The notes under the pieces are model-generated. The model made no database searches and was not told where the DNA came from. It was given only the letters and a program-made list of their open reading frames with translations. From contig NC_045145.1 in the NCBI RefSeq assembly GCF_008831285.2, positions 21,760,802-21,824,801 on the forward strand: a DNA stretch of 64,000 nucleotides, read 5' to 3'. The translations under genes and the position numbers were made by a program. Below are positions 45,663-64,000 of this stretch, in pieces. Source of the stretch: Nymphaea colorata (Eukaryota; Streptophyta; Magnoliopsida; Nymphaeales; Nymphaeaceae). The first letter of the stretch is position 1. Every line of letters begins with the position of its first letter.

Positions 45663-48600
45663 AAGTTTTCCATGGTTAGTAAAAGTAACCAGCCACAAGC
45701 TTATCATTGCCAAATCAATTGTTAAATGATGGTGAAAAGCGACCAACTTACTGTCTTAAACTTTGTTAATACATCCAAAATTCCCTTAAGTAACCTTCAC
45801 CCATTAACTACAGAAAATGCATACAGGAAACACTTTTATACTCGTAAAAAACTGTCTAATTCAGATATAGTTAATCATGTGATGAAGTTATTGCGTATAA
45901 TCACAGCGCTCTTATTACAAACTAAAGAACTTGGTATTTGAAATTTTGTTCTGCACTTTGTCAAGAGCAACACGAAGATGTTCGTAGAGGCAGATCTGAA
46001 ACATTTATGTAGAAGAGGCCAAGAATAATCTTGTCATGTTTCCCACTAGTGGAGCAAGTGGGTGGTCGACGGCTGCTCTCCTGTTCCTCCTGCATGGAAT
46101 AATATGGATTGACCAAGCGATAAAGACTAGAAAACTTAAAATGACAGATAAAATGGTCTATTTTTCGAAATCAAAAGTTAGAATTCGATTAGAAACATTT
46201 GGGTTGCTTTTACTGTTTTACTGAGAAATTATGCACAACTAGAGTGACTTGCATGCCGCGCAAAAGATGCACCATCACGTCCCATTCGACCTGTACGTTG
46301 GTTTGAGCAGAAAATTAACACTTACACAAATTGTTGTCCAAAGTGGGAGAACTTTGGAGTGATTTTCTCGTCTTCCAGGCTTATAGGGTGCAATTCCACG
46401 CTCAAGGGTGTGTCGAATTCTACCTTTCTCCACCCGGGGCTGGAGCTAGGAATTTTTCATTGCATGTGCTGAACTATTGTTTCCAAACTTTAACAAGAGT
46501 TGAAATATATTTTTGCAAAATATTTATATATGTTAAGCTAAAAGTTTAAAATTTACAAATAAAATTTTATTTTCTAACCGCCACCTAACTTAGACCTTGC
46601 TCTGCCCAAGGACGAGCCCTCCCTGACCCACCAGCGGGGGCTCGTGCCACCCCTGACTCAGTACAGTTTGAAGCTTTCAATTCTAGTTCACATCTATGTT
46701 AAAGTCAAGACATGAGTCATGACTACAAAATGCAAGGGCCCCAAGCATAACTGGTCGGGCGGTTGGTCATGTCAACAGTGCATCGTTAGTCTCATTCTCA
46801 TGGATGCTCTATTTTTTTGGCTATAAATAGTGACAAATGCTTAACTAGTTGAAGGGTATACTATAAGTATGAATCCAGATCCTGATGCAGTTCCGAACAG
46901 GAACGGGGGAAGGAGGCTTGTCCTCTCACCTGGACAGTGGATTCGCTGCAGGAGCAGCAGACTAAATTATGCCATGAAAAGTTTGAGCCTTTTACATTAT
47001 TATCGACTGTTGCCTTTTTTTTTTTGAACACTATTTATACGTATTTTTTTTCAACGTATTTTAGTTGGTTTTACATACTAATTACTGTTTACTGTCGCGT
47101 AGTGACTTTTAGACTTGTGTTTGAAAAACTACATGGAACTTAAATATCAATGTTTTAAGTTGTTTTAAGTAAATCTAATCAGCTAGATTGCATGGATAAT
47201 TCGATCAAAATATCAACTTCTGAATTTTGTTTCATGATGCAGAAATGTGCTCAAGTTTTAAGTTTCCAATTTATGAATTTTACAGTAGTTCTTTTACATA
47301 GTATAAAATTCTATAGAGTGACGGGTTTCCATGGTTCAAATACTGAATCATGTGGTGTTCAACCATGAAAATCGCAACCACGAAACTGGATTTCATTGAA
47401 ACTAGCTATCTAAATCTTTAAGATTCATGGAAAAGTTGCATAGATTTTTCCTTTCGTAACTATGTTTTCTAGTTGATATCCACTGTACTCTGTTCTTGTT
47501 AAATCACACCTTAAATGGGAATTAAATAGAATAGTAAACATAATGCATTTGTTTATGTGCAATTCCTGCATTCGCAGCTTCCTATTCAATTTGCCCACCT
47601 GTTTCTGCATTCTGTCGAGACCATAGTGACCAAGAGCATCCTAATATTTGCTTTCTTTAATTTTAGAGATGTCAACATGTTGGACTTGGATTGGATAAGT
47701 TAATAATATTTAATGCATTCCAAATCCAATCTAGTAACATTTGTTAAATTCAAATTTTTAATCAAATGTTAGTTTTTTTATATATATCTGATTTTGTTGA
47801 AGCAATTCGATATAAGAGATATTCCTATATCAATATGCGTGTCAAACCCACATGCACCCATATTCATGACAACGGTTAAAACTTAAAAATGAAGACCAAT
47901 AACTCTTCATTTCTACATATAGCCTTGATGTAAATGGTAAAGAGCTAACTACGCAAATCCAAACCCGTGCTCCAACTTTATAGGGAAGTCTTAGTAAAGC
48001 AACCATATGGGTTGTAGTTTTTCAATACAACCTTGACATAAATACCTAACAATAACTAAAATATATCACAATTCCCTATGCATTGCCACTTCCAATGTGC
48101 ATAAATTTTTGGTCCAATAATGTGGTTATCAAGTCACGTGGAATCTGCCAAGACTTACGATCAAAAGCATGTTCTCCTTATATGAAAACTACAGTTATGA
48201 AACTTGTGAAGCCGCTCGAATAAGAATATGAAGCTCAGCAATGGGGTCCCATTCTTTTTTAATGTTTAGCCCAAAGACTTGAATGCATCCTCCTCTTCTC
48301 GAGGCCCACGTATGCTTACTCCATGCAAAAGCGTCTTGAATGCTTACTCCATGCAAAAGCTTTTTGCAATTACTAAACAGTTAGATTATTACTTGTATTG
48401 TAATTAGATCCAAATTTGCAGGAATTCATACTTAGACATCCAACTCGCCAATTGTATCTGATATTGACATCTGAATTTCTTTAAGATTTCATTTTTGATC
48501 GGTTTCTGCCTCAAACTTCCGTATCTCTACGGTTTTTTTATAATTAAAGGCGAATCTCGATTACCAAATTTTACGAGAAAAACGGCTGATTTTGTCAAGT

Positions 48601-49014
48601 TCTAACTTATCGCAATCGATTTAGACATAAAATATAGTGCATTTGGAGAATACAAGAGAAGAGCCATCGGGATTCGGCTCTGCTTGGTTTGAAACTTGAA
48701 AAGCCGTGCCTTCCAAGCCACAGATGTAAAGAGCGGATCGTTGGTAGCGATGACGCAGAATGGAACACGTAAGCTGATAACAGTCCAAAAACACCTCCTT
48801 GGGCTCCAAGCCGTGCCATGGGATTGGTTAGCGGCAACACCACATGCGGCGACGACCGTCCGTCTCCCTCTCCTCTTCGCCCTTGTATAGAAAACTATCA
48901 CCGCCAGTGTTCAACCATATCCCTCCGTAACTCCGTTGTCACTGAACAAGCCGCTTCTCTGCAACTCCTACTCGTTCCTGTCTTTCTTTCCCAAGGGTTT
49001 CTAGGAAGACCAGC
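45663..49014. other. Intergenic stretch upstream of the ABCC gene
   Basis: AT-rich sequence with a SINE-like head at 46743-46799 and a short duplication at about 48311-48366 (GCTTACTCCATGCAAAAGC twice). The last 150-250 bases before 49015 probably form the ABCC promoter and leader. Minus-strand frames of up to 99 codons at 48602-48901 have no known domain and I do not accept them. Confidence 0.55.
46743..46799 (+). mobile_element. SINE-like head, same family as the one at 21 kb
   Basis: AAGCATAACTGG at 46743-46754 and AGTCTCATTCTC at 46788-46799 correspond to the A and B boxes. The sequence between them (GTCGGGCGGTTGG then GTGCATCGTT) matches the minus-strand element at 21026-21081. The downstream body does not match, so this copy is truncated or has a different body. 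Confidence 0.45.
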
Positions 49015-55252
<6,238 letters not shown>

Positions 55253-55529
55253 AAAACTTCTGGTCAAACGCACTGATTAGTAGTAACAAGGAATGAATGC
55301 TCTAAGGATTCGACGATGGCATTTGTCTACGTCATTGGCGAGCTGCACAATGCTTGCCTGATATGGAAGTAAGATGTGAAACCTACTCACTATTATTTAG
55401 AGAATTTCCAAGATTAAACTCTTACTCTCTCCGTCTCTCCTCTCTCTGCGAAGGTGTTACGGGTTTGCCAGCAAACTTCCGTAAGTTTGTTTATCTTGTA
55501 TTCCGTGGCTCAGTGTTGCGCATCTTGTA

Positions 55530-55535
55530 AATAAA
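55530..55535 (+). terminator. Candidate poly(A) signal of the ABCC gene
   Basis: AATAAA lies 278 bases after the TGA at 55250-55252, a reasonable plant 3' UTR length. A further AATAAA occurs about 40 bases downstream. Cleavage sites cannot be seen directly. Confidence 0.45.
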
Positions 55536-57250
55536 GTTACCTTGCCAGATACGCTTCACTTGACATCTAATAAATAGAAAATTGCCATTTATCTTAAAAA
55601 TATAATAACATACCCTCTACGTCACTAGTTGAGGAATTAGCTTGGAAAGATCACATGTACATGGTGTGAGCAGATGCAAGTAGATGTGCAGGATTATATT
55701 GATTTACTTCAGGAAACTGAGAAAAGAAAGGGAAGTTGCTAGTCTGAGTAAAAGATGTTAAGGTTCCAGCATATAAAACTTCTGCTCGTCTGGCAAAGGC
55801 ATCTCGCAACTGATCGCAGGATCTCAGCTTCACCAAGGATTAAAGGTACATTAAAAGCCTGTACTGGCTAATCAAGTATTCGCTAAGGTTTGAATATAAT
55901 AATAATAAAAAGTACGTTTCTAATTTACAATAGTTTTAAATGGCCCCTACATGGCCGAAATATTGTCTGAATCTGGTCAATTGATGCAAAAACTACTTAT
56001 CAGTGAGACCTAATCACGTTTCTAGCAGTGTAAAATGAGTGAGACCTGATCTTTGGGCAACTGCTGGTAAAATGCTGAACCATCCGAGGATCACTTCTCC
56101 ACACTGGATCTTGACTGTTCACAAATAGGAGAAATTCAACTTCCAGGTTCTACCTGCAGGAAGAGTAAGTTTTAATTCCAACTTGGTTTTTCCTGGGCAT
56201 CTGGGCTGGACCAGCAGAAGGTAGCAACTGGCAGACCTATGATCCCTACATTCAATAATAAATTTAAAAGAGGACCCAAGGGCTGGTATCTCGTCCATGA
56301 TTTTCTTTTTCTGCAACCTGCAGGAAAACCAGGGAAAGCATGTTATCACAACTACAACGTTATCAAAATCAAGCATTAATATAATAAACAATCTAATAAA
56401 CACTTGCATCCACAATAATACCAAATCAAAGATCTGAACTGCGTCCTCTTGAGTATTTGCATGCTAAAATGGCCTAAACCTGATTGAAAGCATGCACTTC
56501 ACTCCAGTTGCCATTTTTGTTTTTCTTCGCCATTTGTCAATTGAACTATGTCTAAATGGTGCAATTTTGCAGGTGGAGATAACTGTAGACAAGATAAATA
56601 TAGCAAAAAGCAAGAAGCGAGGCTATTGGGAGAACCTGTCCATCTGCTGATCAGGATTCACTAGTCAAAATAGTGAAATACTACAAGATGAAAAGTTCAT
56701 GGCGTAGACAATGACAGTGAAACTAGCAACGGCGATAAGCATATAATCATCAACAACTATATTAGATAAAGCAAGCGCATGCAGACAGATCATGGTACCT
56801 CAAGTGTATTCTATGATTTGTCTGTACTTGCAATCATTCTGTCATTTTTTGTAGGAGAACAGTTCAATGTATTCATAGAAAGAAGAAAACAATAACAATC
56901 AGGAGAATGGTCATGCCAGTCCAATCTAGACGAGGAATTGAAAGCAGGAACCTATGAAGAAATTGAAACTAGGATTCCTTGAAGCCAAGATATAGGGAGA
57001 ACAATTTAACCACGGCAGCAAAACTGAAGTCCAAAAGAGTAACAATATTAAGGCAAATGAACTCAGAAAAGACAGAAACATGCTACTAGAGTATGCACTG
57101 TTAAAGTTTGGTACATGTGGTATGTGATACGAACGAATATCGATAGAAGTGTGAGATGGAGTGTCATGCCAAATATAGATAGAAGCACCACCACCATGCA
57201 TGAGTGGTATCCAAAAAGAAAAAGGAAAGAAAAGTCACGAAGTGTACCTC

Positions 57251-57272
57251 TTTTTTTTTTTTTTTTTTTTTT
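57251..57272. repeat. T homopolymer (22 nt)
   Basis: An uninterrupted run of 22 T on the plus strand. It may be the poly(A) tail of a minus-strand retroposon, but no matching element body is recognisable. Confidence 0.85.
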
Positions 57273-59850
57273 GTTATCTTGTTATGTCACAAGTAGCAAA
57301 ATGTAAACCATCACTGTTCTTGTTTCTAAGCAATTACATGCACAGCGAAGAAATTATTATACATCAGTAAAAATAACACGGTACACTTCAAAGTTTAAAC
57401 CATCAGGATGCTTGCTTCTGTGTGGTCACGTGCATCGCAAAGAAGTTATTACTGTATACTGTAAACAGAACACTAACAATGCACGACTAGTGAAGCCAGG
57501 CAACAAATGACTACAGTGGTAGATGCGCATTTGAAAATGCAGCCAGCTAATGATCTACGACATAATGCTAGAGATTAGGTCGACCGCTGTATTAATCTCA
57601 ATTGATTCCTGAAATCAGATAGAAAGGATGGGCTTGTTAAAAGCATATCTGACTCATAAACCTTCAAGCATTTGGATTAAAGAAAATGTAGGTTTTGGAG
57701 TCTAAAACAGCTATTCAGAATGAGGACCTCCAGATGCCTGTCATCATTGAAAAATTAGAATTAAACAGAAGTCACTAATCATTATTCCATAAATTTGTTA
57801 ACCGACAATATGTTAATATGTTAGTTATTTGAACTTAAGAAAAACTTTTGCAGCAGAATTCTGATCTTCAATATCCTATCCCAAAGGGCCCACAGCCTTA
57901 AAGAACAAGCAATTAAGTATGAACTTTTTGAAAGCAGGTAATAATTTCACAAGATCAGGGAACAATAAAAAGTTCCAATTATGACAAATTTTAGAAAAAA
58001 AGCTTATATGATTCAACTGGTAAGATCTTTGAGCAACTGCCAACACCAGCCTATATGTAGCTCCGCAACTGAGAAAAACTAAAGAACCATGGGCATTGAA
58101 AGCTTCCAACAGACTCATTTGAAAAGCTTATGAGAGTACTAACATCAAATGTCTCGATGAAATGACACGAGTTTTCAAGTTTTTTTTCCAGCCACACAAA
58201 AATATATTTTATAGGAACAAAACTTTTAAGACAATAATGCCTCGTATTCATGTTCAACGCTGAAAAAGTTTTAAAGAATGGAAAATAAATAGATTCAACA
58301 AAATTGTTGGTGAAGGCTTACGAGTATAATTTTTTTCTTTGCACATAGTTTATTAAGCTTTTAAAGTTCTGTCAATACTTTTAAGGTTCTCCTTGGAAAG
58401 GTAAGTTGGGTGTAGATATAAACTCATGAACAAGTTATATGTACCTAATTAATCTTTTAGTCGAACTATAGGTTCACTCGAACCCCAAAGCAAGTTAGAA
58501 CCTTTGAAACATAAAGACCTAGCATTGAGGGTTATAAGACAGACTGTTTTTTCAAATTAAACATCAAAAGAAAAAACAATACACGTCCATGTTAATTTCT
58601 AACTTTTGATTCATGTGTCGTATATACCGTGTTCTAGTAATCTTTGATGCTTGAAATGATTAATACTTATGAAATACTCCTTTTCCTTGCCTGGAAATGA
58701 TTGATATTAGCCCACTTAATGTATCAACTTATGAAGAAATTACTACGCAAAAGTCATTAATTCCTTTGTTTAAATAAAAATGAAATATATAACTAATAAT
58801 AGGAATATGGCATGTTTATTTTGGTATGAGCAAATATGTGCCAACACATGAACTTGTGTCCTTGGAGACATCCGACATGCTGACATGAAGTTAACATGTT
58901 GCAATTTGTAAAGAAGCTAAAAAATATCTCAGAAAAGCTGCTTGTCATGACACACAAAGCGACCTTGTAAACTTGTACAGGGAAAAAGCACACGTTAAAA
59001 GAAACTAAATCCGAAATTCCAATAAGAGCTACAACCCTGCCCCTGCCACATGCGCAGCCATCATCCATAATTGGTTCGATGCCATATTAGCTTCAGTCTT
59101 GCTTTTCTTCTAGTTGGAGCATTTTCGGATTCGCCAAAATAGCTTTTGTCTAACATCTTGTCTTGTGTGTCCAATCGTTAAACATCTTATTTGAATCAAA
59201 ATTTAAAAAAATTAAAAAAAATATTTAATTAAGAAATCAGATCGAATTTAGATTTAATAAATGACATTCGATCGGATTCCGCTATGGATTTCAGATCAAA
59301 TTCATTTTTAGACAAATATAATATATCTAATGCTATTAAATTTTAAAACTTGACAAAAAAATTAGGACTCAGATTCAGATATAAATATAAACATGATGTT
59401 CATATTATAAAATTGAATTTTAAATTTAAATTTGAATACTAATTTGAATCTAAATATGTGAATATCTAAAAAATGAATATGATTAAAAATATATTTGATG
59501 TGAGTTCCATCCATTAACATATATATATATATATAAAAAAGGATAAGGATAAGCTACCGTTTTTACTGTTGTTGCAGCGGCCCCCTATTGACGCGACCCA
59601 GCGGCCCCCTTTTGGCAGTTGTAGGGCCGGCCTTTCCGGTAATTTAATGTCATCAGCAACGCGGCTTAGACCGAGACCCTGCCTTGAAGAGAGAGAGAGA
59701 GAGAGAGAGTACCGCGTTTGCCTTCTCCCACCGACTGCGGGATCCTCAAGAACTTGAGCGAGAGGAAACGTTATTTATTAAAGACCAGAAAGGAGGAAAC
59801 TTCTACGTTGCTTCCCCATTTAATCATCGTTCACTTGAATGGTGGGTGGC

Positions 59851-59936
59851 TTCTTTCTTTCAGTGATGAAACCCTTAATAAATGCCTTATCAGTTCTTTC
59901 TTTCAGTGATGAAACCCTTAATAAATGCCTTATCAG
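59851..59936. repeat. Exact 43-bp tandem duplication
   Basis: TTCTTTCTTTCAGTGATGAA and the next 23 bases occur twice, at 59851-59893 and 59894-59936, without a mismatch. This suggests a recent event. Confidence 0.95.
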
Positions 59937-61001
59937 TCCACACATCAGTTTGCATCAATCGGATGCAAGACTTGCAAGTCCTGCTGTTCAAATCGGAGGG
60001 AATCTGCTTAAATAATTTGCTTGTAATTCAATCTCCCAGACTTGGTTTGATGTGCATTGGCCGATTCGAAAGGTTAAAAATTTTAGCAATATATGCATAT
60101 TGTTTTGCCGATTATTCACGTATTCATGTCTTCTTATAATGTGTAAAGGCACAGAGACATGATCAGTTCTTGTATTTGGTTTGAATAACTCAGTGAGACG
60201 CAAGCTGCTTTTGTCTGAACCTTCCCTGGCCCTTAAAACTCTACATCAAGTACTTCTGAACGGATCGGGTCAGGATCCAACTTGCTATCGGTTGTGGATG
60301 TATTTCGATTTTCAACATCCAGGAGTCACGCTAAAAAACAGGCATCCACTGCTCTGTTGGCCTTCTTTGACCGGTCCCTGTTCGGGGCTTGTTTTTTATG
60401 TACTTTTTGGAAGTCAGCCCCCAGCACCACGCCCTATTAATGGAGCTGCGAAGACCCAACTCAACTATTCAACTTTTGACCTCTTCAAGAACGACCAACG
60501 AAAGTCCTCGACTTAAATAGTGGTCTATTAGAAAACACATGCAAGTTTTGGGGTTCATCTTTATCTTTAGCCGTCGAGGGTTCTCTATTTCTTATCAATT
60601 TAGATGCTGCGACCTACCACCTTTCTTTGCTTCATTTTTTATTAACCTACCACCTTTCTTTGTTTCATTTTTTATTTTATATGAAAGAAGGACATAATTT
60701 ATCGTGTTAAAGTTAAAGGCAATGTTCATAGGTAAACCCGCGTTTGGACTGTACTAAAAGTTGGCCGTCCATGAAAATTTTTTCGTTTCTTATAGAAGAA
60801 GATGGAAGACGACAACCAACGTGGAGTCTCCTTGCCCACATCAGTCAAAGTTTCAGAGATACGATATTTTACCTTATATAACTTGAGTATAATGTAAACT
60901 TATACTAGTAGAATATCGACTATATGGTTGAGCATTAAATTGCGTTGAGACAAGTCAATATAAGATGCTAAAAGGAATGGAATATACTACAAGCCCGGAA
61001 A

Positions 61002-61053
61002 GAATCGAGTGAAAAAAGTAAGGTACAGAATCGAGTGAAAAAAGTAAGGTACC
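61002..61053. repeat. 26-bp tandem duplication
   Basis: AGAATCGAGTGAAAAAAGTA followed by AGGTAC is present twice in a row. Confidence 0.9.
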
Positions 61054-61671
61054 CTTTTATCTGGACCTTTTTAACTCGATTTTGAAAGCTTAAAACCTGA
61101 ATGGTGGTGAGAAAAAAAAAAAAATCCAGGACTTCCCGAGATCATCGATTCAATTGTCTTCCTGCTGCAGAGTCATGAAAAGGTGATGCATGCAAACGTG
61201 AAGGTGACAATCTCCCCCAAGATTTGGTACTTCTGGTCCGCTTTTCAAAGGCTTCCGCCGTAACGATGGACCTTAACCGTCACTAAAAGAGGCAGATTTT
61301 CACTTAAACCCAATCATTTTGCTTTGATGCCAAAAAGAGGAACTCAAAAATCATTATTTCATCATGAAATTGGAGGTCACATGTTATCGACAAATCCGAT
61401 TCTGTTCCCGTTATTGACTTGGTATTTCTTTTAGCAAATTTGAAACGCTCATAAGGTTTGAGAAAATGTAACAAGGTTAGTAAATAAGCACTCAACTTTG
61501 GCAGCAGGAAATTCTAAAAAAAGCCTGCTCACTAAGAAAAATTATTAACTTTTGATACAAAATGACAAAAACCTTCGGATGGAAGAATAGTTCTAAAATA
61601 CATTATCACTTTACACCAAACTTAATGTTTCTTACTCATAGAATTTAAACAAAATAATTGTGAATATGTAA

Positions 61672-61773
61672 AGTCAACTTAGGATAATTAAAAGAAAACA
61701 CCTGTGATCATTCCGTGTTAATAATCGGAAATGTCTTATGACATAAGATCTCAAGTGATGGAATCCTTTGACC
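61672..61773. promoter_or_regulatory. Two W-box-like sites upstream of EDS1
   Basis: TTGACT (minus strand, 61672-61677) and TTGACC (plus, 61768-61773) match the WRKY-binding core. They lie 370-470 bases before the EDS1 start. Such short sites also occur by chance, so regulation by WRKY factors is an inference from family knowledge. Confidence 0.35.
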
Positions 61774-62139
61774 TTTTGTGAATAAAATGTACTGAAAGAA
61801 GTTTTAGAACAGATATATATTCATGAAATATCATAAAATGTCGTTGCCTCAAAGTAACAATCTATCAGGATTCGTTAGGGCATATGTTCATAGCGATGGA
61901 CAGATTCATGGTGTGTGATGGGGCGTCATGATACCTAGTTTAGAAAACTGAACTGACTCTGAGGCCTTTTGTTGGAAACGTTTAAAATGTGGGTCGTGTA
62001 TTTAAATTAATAATAAATTTTGTGCCCAACTGAAAAAATTCTTTGAGAAAATAATGCCAAGAAGGAAGACACAGCGACGGGAGAAGAAATATAAGGAAAA
62101 GCCCTTCTGACGAGGCTGTGGCCTGCGAGCCGGAAGGGG

Positions 62140-64000
62140 ATGGGCAAGCTGGACAACGAAGTGGTGAGGAGGTGCTGCTCTGCAGCCTTCGACGCCCATA
62201 AGTCCAGATCCCGCTTTACCCTCAAAAAATCGGTCAGAACCCACGCCATCTTCGCCTTCCCCTGCTCCTGGTCCGTCGGCGACTGGTTCCGGCGGGAAGG
62301 CTTCGGCGAGTCGAAGGTCGATCCCACCCTCTTTCCGTCCCTGAAAGTTCTCGGCACCGGCGTCGTAGCCTGCGCGAACGAAGCCTTCTCCTCCCGATTC
62401 CGGCACGTCCTGGAGGCGACCAGTCTAGAACTCGAGGTAAGTAAGGCCAAGCTCCGTTCTCTTTAGGGGTTCTTCACTAATCCGATTAAACGCGAGCATA
62501 TAGTAACGCGGTTAGCACTTAGCAGCGGGTGCTTTCAATGCGAAACCATCACCGAGAAAAGTGGGGAAGCACTTGGAGCGTGGAGTACCGAAACGGTAGC
62601 TGTGTAATTCCCAGCTTGGCTTCCGCCGGAATAATTTCAGGTGACCTGAGAACACGTTAATTCGTTGGTTCGGACCTTGAATTACACGTTCTGGGGACAG
62701 GACCATCCTGTTTCAATAAAAAACGAATATGCTATCAAATTGTGTTATTTAAAACATGTCGGTGGTTAAGATACTTTGATTATAGCGACGTCCCCATATA
62801 ATTGAAAGATCACCGATTGAAGCCACCTACTGGTCAACTACAAGTAAGTTTTGATATAAAAGAACAATGTTTGTTCCTGTAGTAAAGAAGAATCTGTAAG
62901 CCTATAACCGTTCTGCATCTTGCGACGGACGCAGGCTAGCAGGGACGCCGGGGACACGACGTTCGGGCGTCCCGGGAACGGAAAGAATGAAATGCAGCCC
63001 CTACTTCGAAAAGCAACAGATTGTGACATAAGTTACGTTAAGTCAGTTGACCCTACTTCGAAAAGCAACAGATTCTTCGCTGACCTCACTTTCATCATCT
63101 AGCTGGTTAGTTGACAGGGAAATTATTTTGTGCATGTATATATATATATATATATAGGTGATAATTTCGTTTTTTAGTCATGAATTACCACTTCCTTTTA
63201 GTTTGATACTCTAATCTAACTAGGGATGTGAGCGGATTGTGTGAACTCGGCTAGGGAAAGAAATTTGGATACAGTTGCTGATGGGATGTGGATTGGATTT
63301 GGCTTTTGAGCCCAGTTTCTTAATTGAGTTTGGATTTGAGTCTGGTATCTAACTGAGAGATCGAATAAAAATTTGACAAGATTTGACTAATCATGAGATC
63401 CAATTTCAGTTCTGAGGGCTGATTAAATCGAATCCATAAAGTGTATTGGATTTGTCCGGAATTTGAACCGATTACATCACTATACACTGTTCCTTATCTA
63501 ACATGACCTATAACCTCTGATCTAGCAGTAGCAACTGATGGTCGAGTAGTAAAAGTAAAACTCATGCCCTCATATCTGACTGTTAAATTTATGTAGCAAC
63601 TGTAATTTGCAAGAATTTTCTGCAAGATTGCCTGCATAGTTCGTGGCGATTCACGTGCAACAATGTGCTTAGCATCAAACTCTTGTACAGGTGACCAAGG
63701 CAATCAAAAAGAAGAGGAAGATAGTCTTTACTGGGCATTCAAGTGGAGGTGCTCTAGCAATTCTTGCAACCATCTGGCTGCTAGAACGGCGTCTAGATTC
63801 CTGTACTCCACTCTGTGTAACCTTCGGTTCCCCACTGGTTGGGGACAAGACCTTTGGCCATGCAATCAGGAGAGAAGGCTGGTCCTCTTACTTCCAACAC
63901 ATAGTCTTCACCAGGGACATTACCCCCTGCATCGCTCTTGCTCCATTAGAGGACATTGAAACAGAATTCCAGGCCATTCTTCAGCAATGGAAACCCAAGA
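62140..64000 (+). CDS. EDS1: EDS1 lipase-like immune regulator (partial, 3' end outside window)
   Basis: EDS1 forms heterodimers with PAD4 or SAG101 and relays signals from TIR-type immune receptors and basal defence. Exon 1 is 62140-62436 (99 codons) and the donor is GTAAGT. Exon 2 starts at 63691 after TTGTACAG in phase 0 and runs off the window. The visible 202 residues belong to the N-terminal lipase-like domain. IFAF and DWF...FGE.K.DP.LFPSL lie in exon 1. The nucleophile elbow FTGHSSGG has Ser at about residue 116, and CVTFGSPLVGD precedes Asp at about 175 in FTRDITP. GHSSGG and the exon-1 pattern favour EDS1 over PAD4 or SAG101. An in-frame stop at 62092 upstream and no other ATG fix the start. 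The C-terminal EP domain is not in view, so completeness is unknown. Confidence 0.88.
62437..63690 (+). other. EDS1 intron 1 with repeats
   Basis: The intron is about 1.25 kb. It contains a (TA)n run at 63136-63156 and two copies of CCCTACTTCGAAAAGCAACA, at about 62998 and 63052. A stretch beginning CTAGGGATGTGAGCGGAT at about 63222 resembles the end of plant MITEs. No alternative exon is evident. Confidence 0.7.

Larger units (their letters stand above)
55560..61960. other. Long intergenic region without a supported gene
   Basis: About 6.4 kb of AT-rich sequence. It contains a T(22) run at 57251-57272, (TA)n at 59517-59535, (GA)n at 59689-59709 and several short tandem duplications (59851-59936, 60604-60675, 61002-61053). 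Degenerate GAATTTAAATC-like sequence lies at about 59200-59500. A GC-richer patch with GCGGCCCCC words occurs at 59570-59640. Open frames of up to 111 codons (60181-60516) start without ATG or lack any domain. Confidence 0.55.

Noticed and set aside
48602-48901. Overlapping minus-strand frames of 62-99 codons upstream of ABCC
   Set aside because: Several frames compete, none has a recognisable domain, and the region fits a promoter and leader.
60181-60516. 111-codon plus-strand frame
   Set aside because: Starts with TTG and has no domain; no splice partners in keeping with a gene.

Overview
This window is nuclear DNA from a seed plant, almost certainly a flowering plant. Four gene families are recognisable: a plant Sin3-like co-repressor, two acyl-activating enzymes of the AAE1/BZO1 type, a full-length ABCC (MRP) transporter and the 5' part of an EDS1 lipase-like immune regulator. 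EDS1 is known from seed plants. The genes have many short AT-rich introns with GT-AG borders. The space between them is AT-rich and filled with microsatellites, degraded DNA transposons, MITE-like pieces and tRNA-headed SINE-like elements. I cannot assign a species or family from the sequence alone.

Layout. 1-5700: no supported gene, with microsatellites, a nested tandem repeat at 3552-3841, a SINE-like head at 3381 and a GC-richer patch at about 4485-5110. 5700-18193 (+): the SIN3-like gene, with a pyrimidine-rich leader carrying short upstream ORFs and 22 coding exons encoding about 1451 residues. One intron is GC-AG and one exon has only 30 nt. 18194-25500: probable 3' UTR, then repeats, including a SINE-like element whose 180-bp body is present three times in tandem (20492-21090). 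25500-33100 (-): a direct tandem duplication of about 3.8 kb, each copy holding one two-exon acyl-CoA synthetase gene that ends in the peroxisomal signal SRM and has its own TATA box. 33100-48900: about 16 kb without a live gene. It holds a 478-bp inverted-repeat element rich in CTCGA words, a decayed hAT-type transposase (38133-40790, minus), a short LINE reverse-transcriptase remnant and several element ends. 49015-55252 (+): the ABCC transporter, 10 exons and about 1507 residues. 55253-62139: no supported gene. 62140-64000 (+): EDS1, exon 1 plus the start of exon 2, cut by the window edge.

How the genes relate. They are ordinary independent plant loci, not an operon or a defence cluster. 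SIN3-like proteins scaffold histone deacetylases in the nucleus. The AAE pair probably makes an aromatic or other carboxyl-CoA in peroxisomes. The ABCC protein probably exports conjugates across the tonoplast or another membrane. EDS1 works with PAD4 or SAG101 in immune signalling. I did not find a convincing undescribed system. The most unusual items are the SINE-like element with its amplified body, the recent peroxisomal AAE duplication, and the splice features of the SIN3-like gene. All exon borders were joined by eye from reading frame, splice sites and family similarity.
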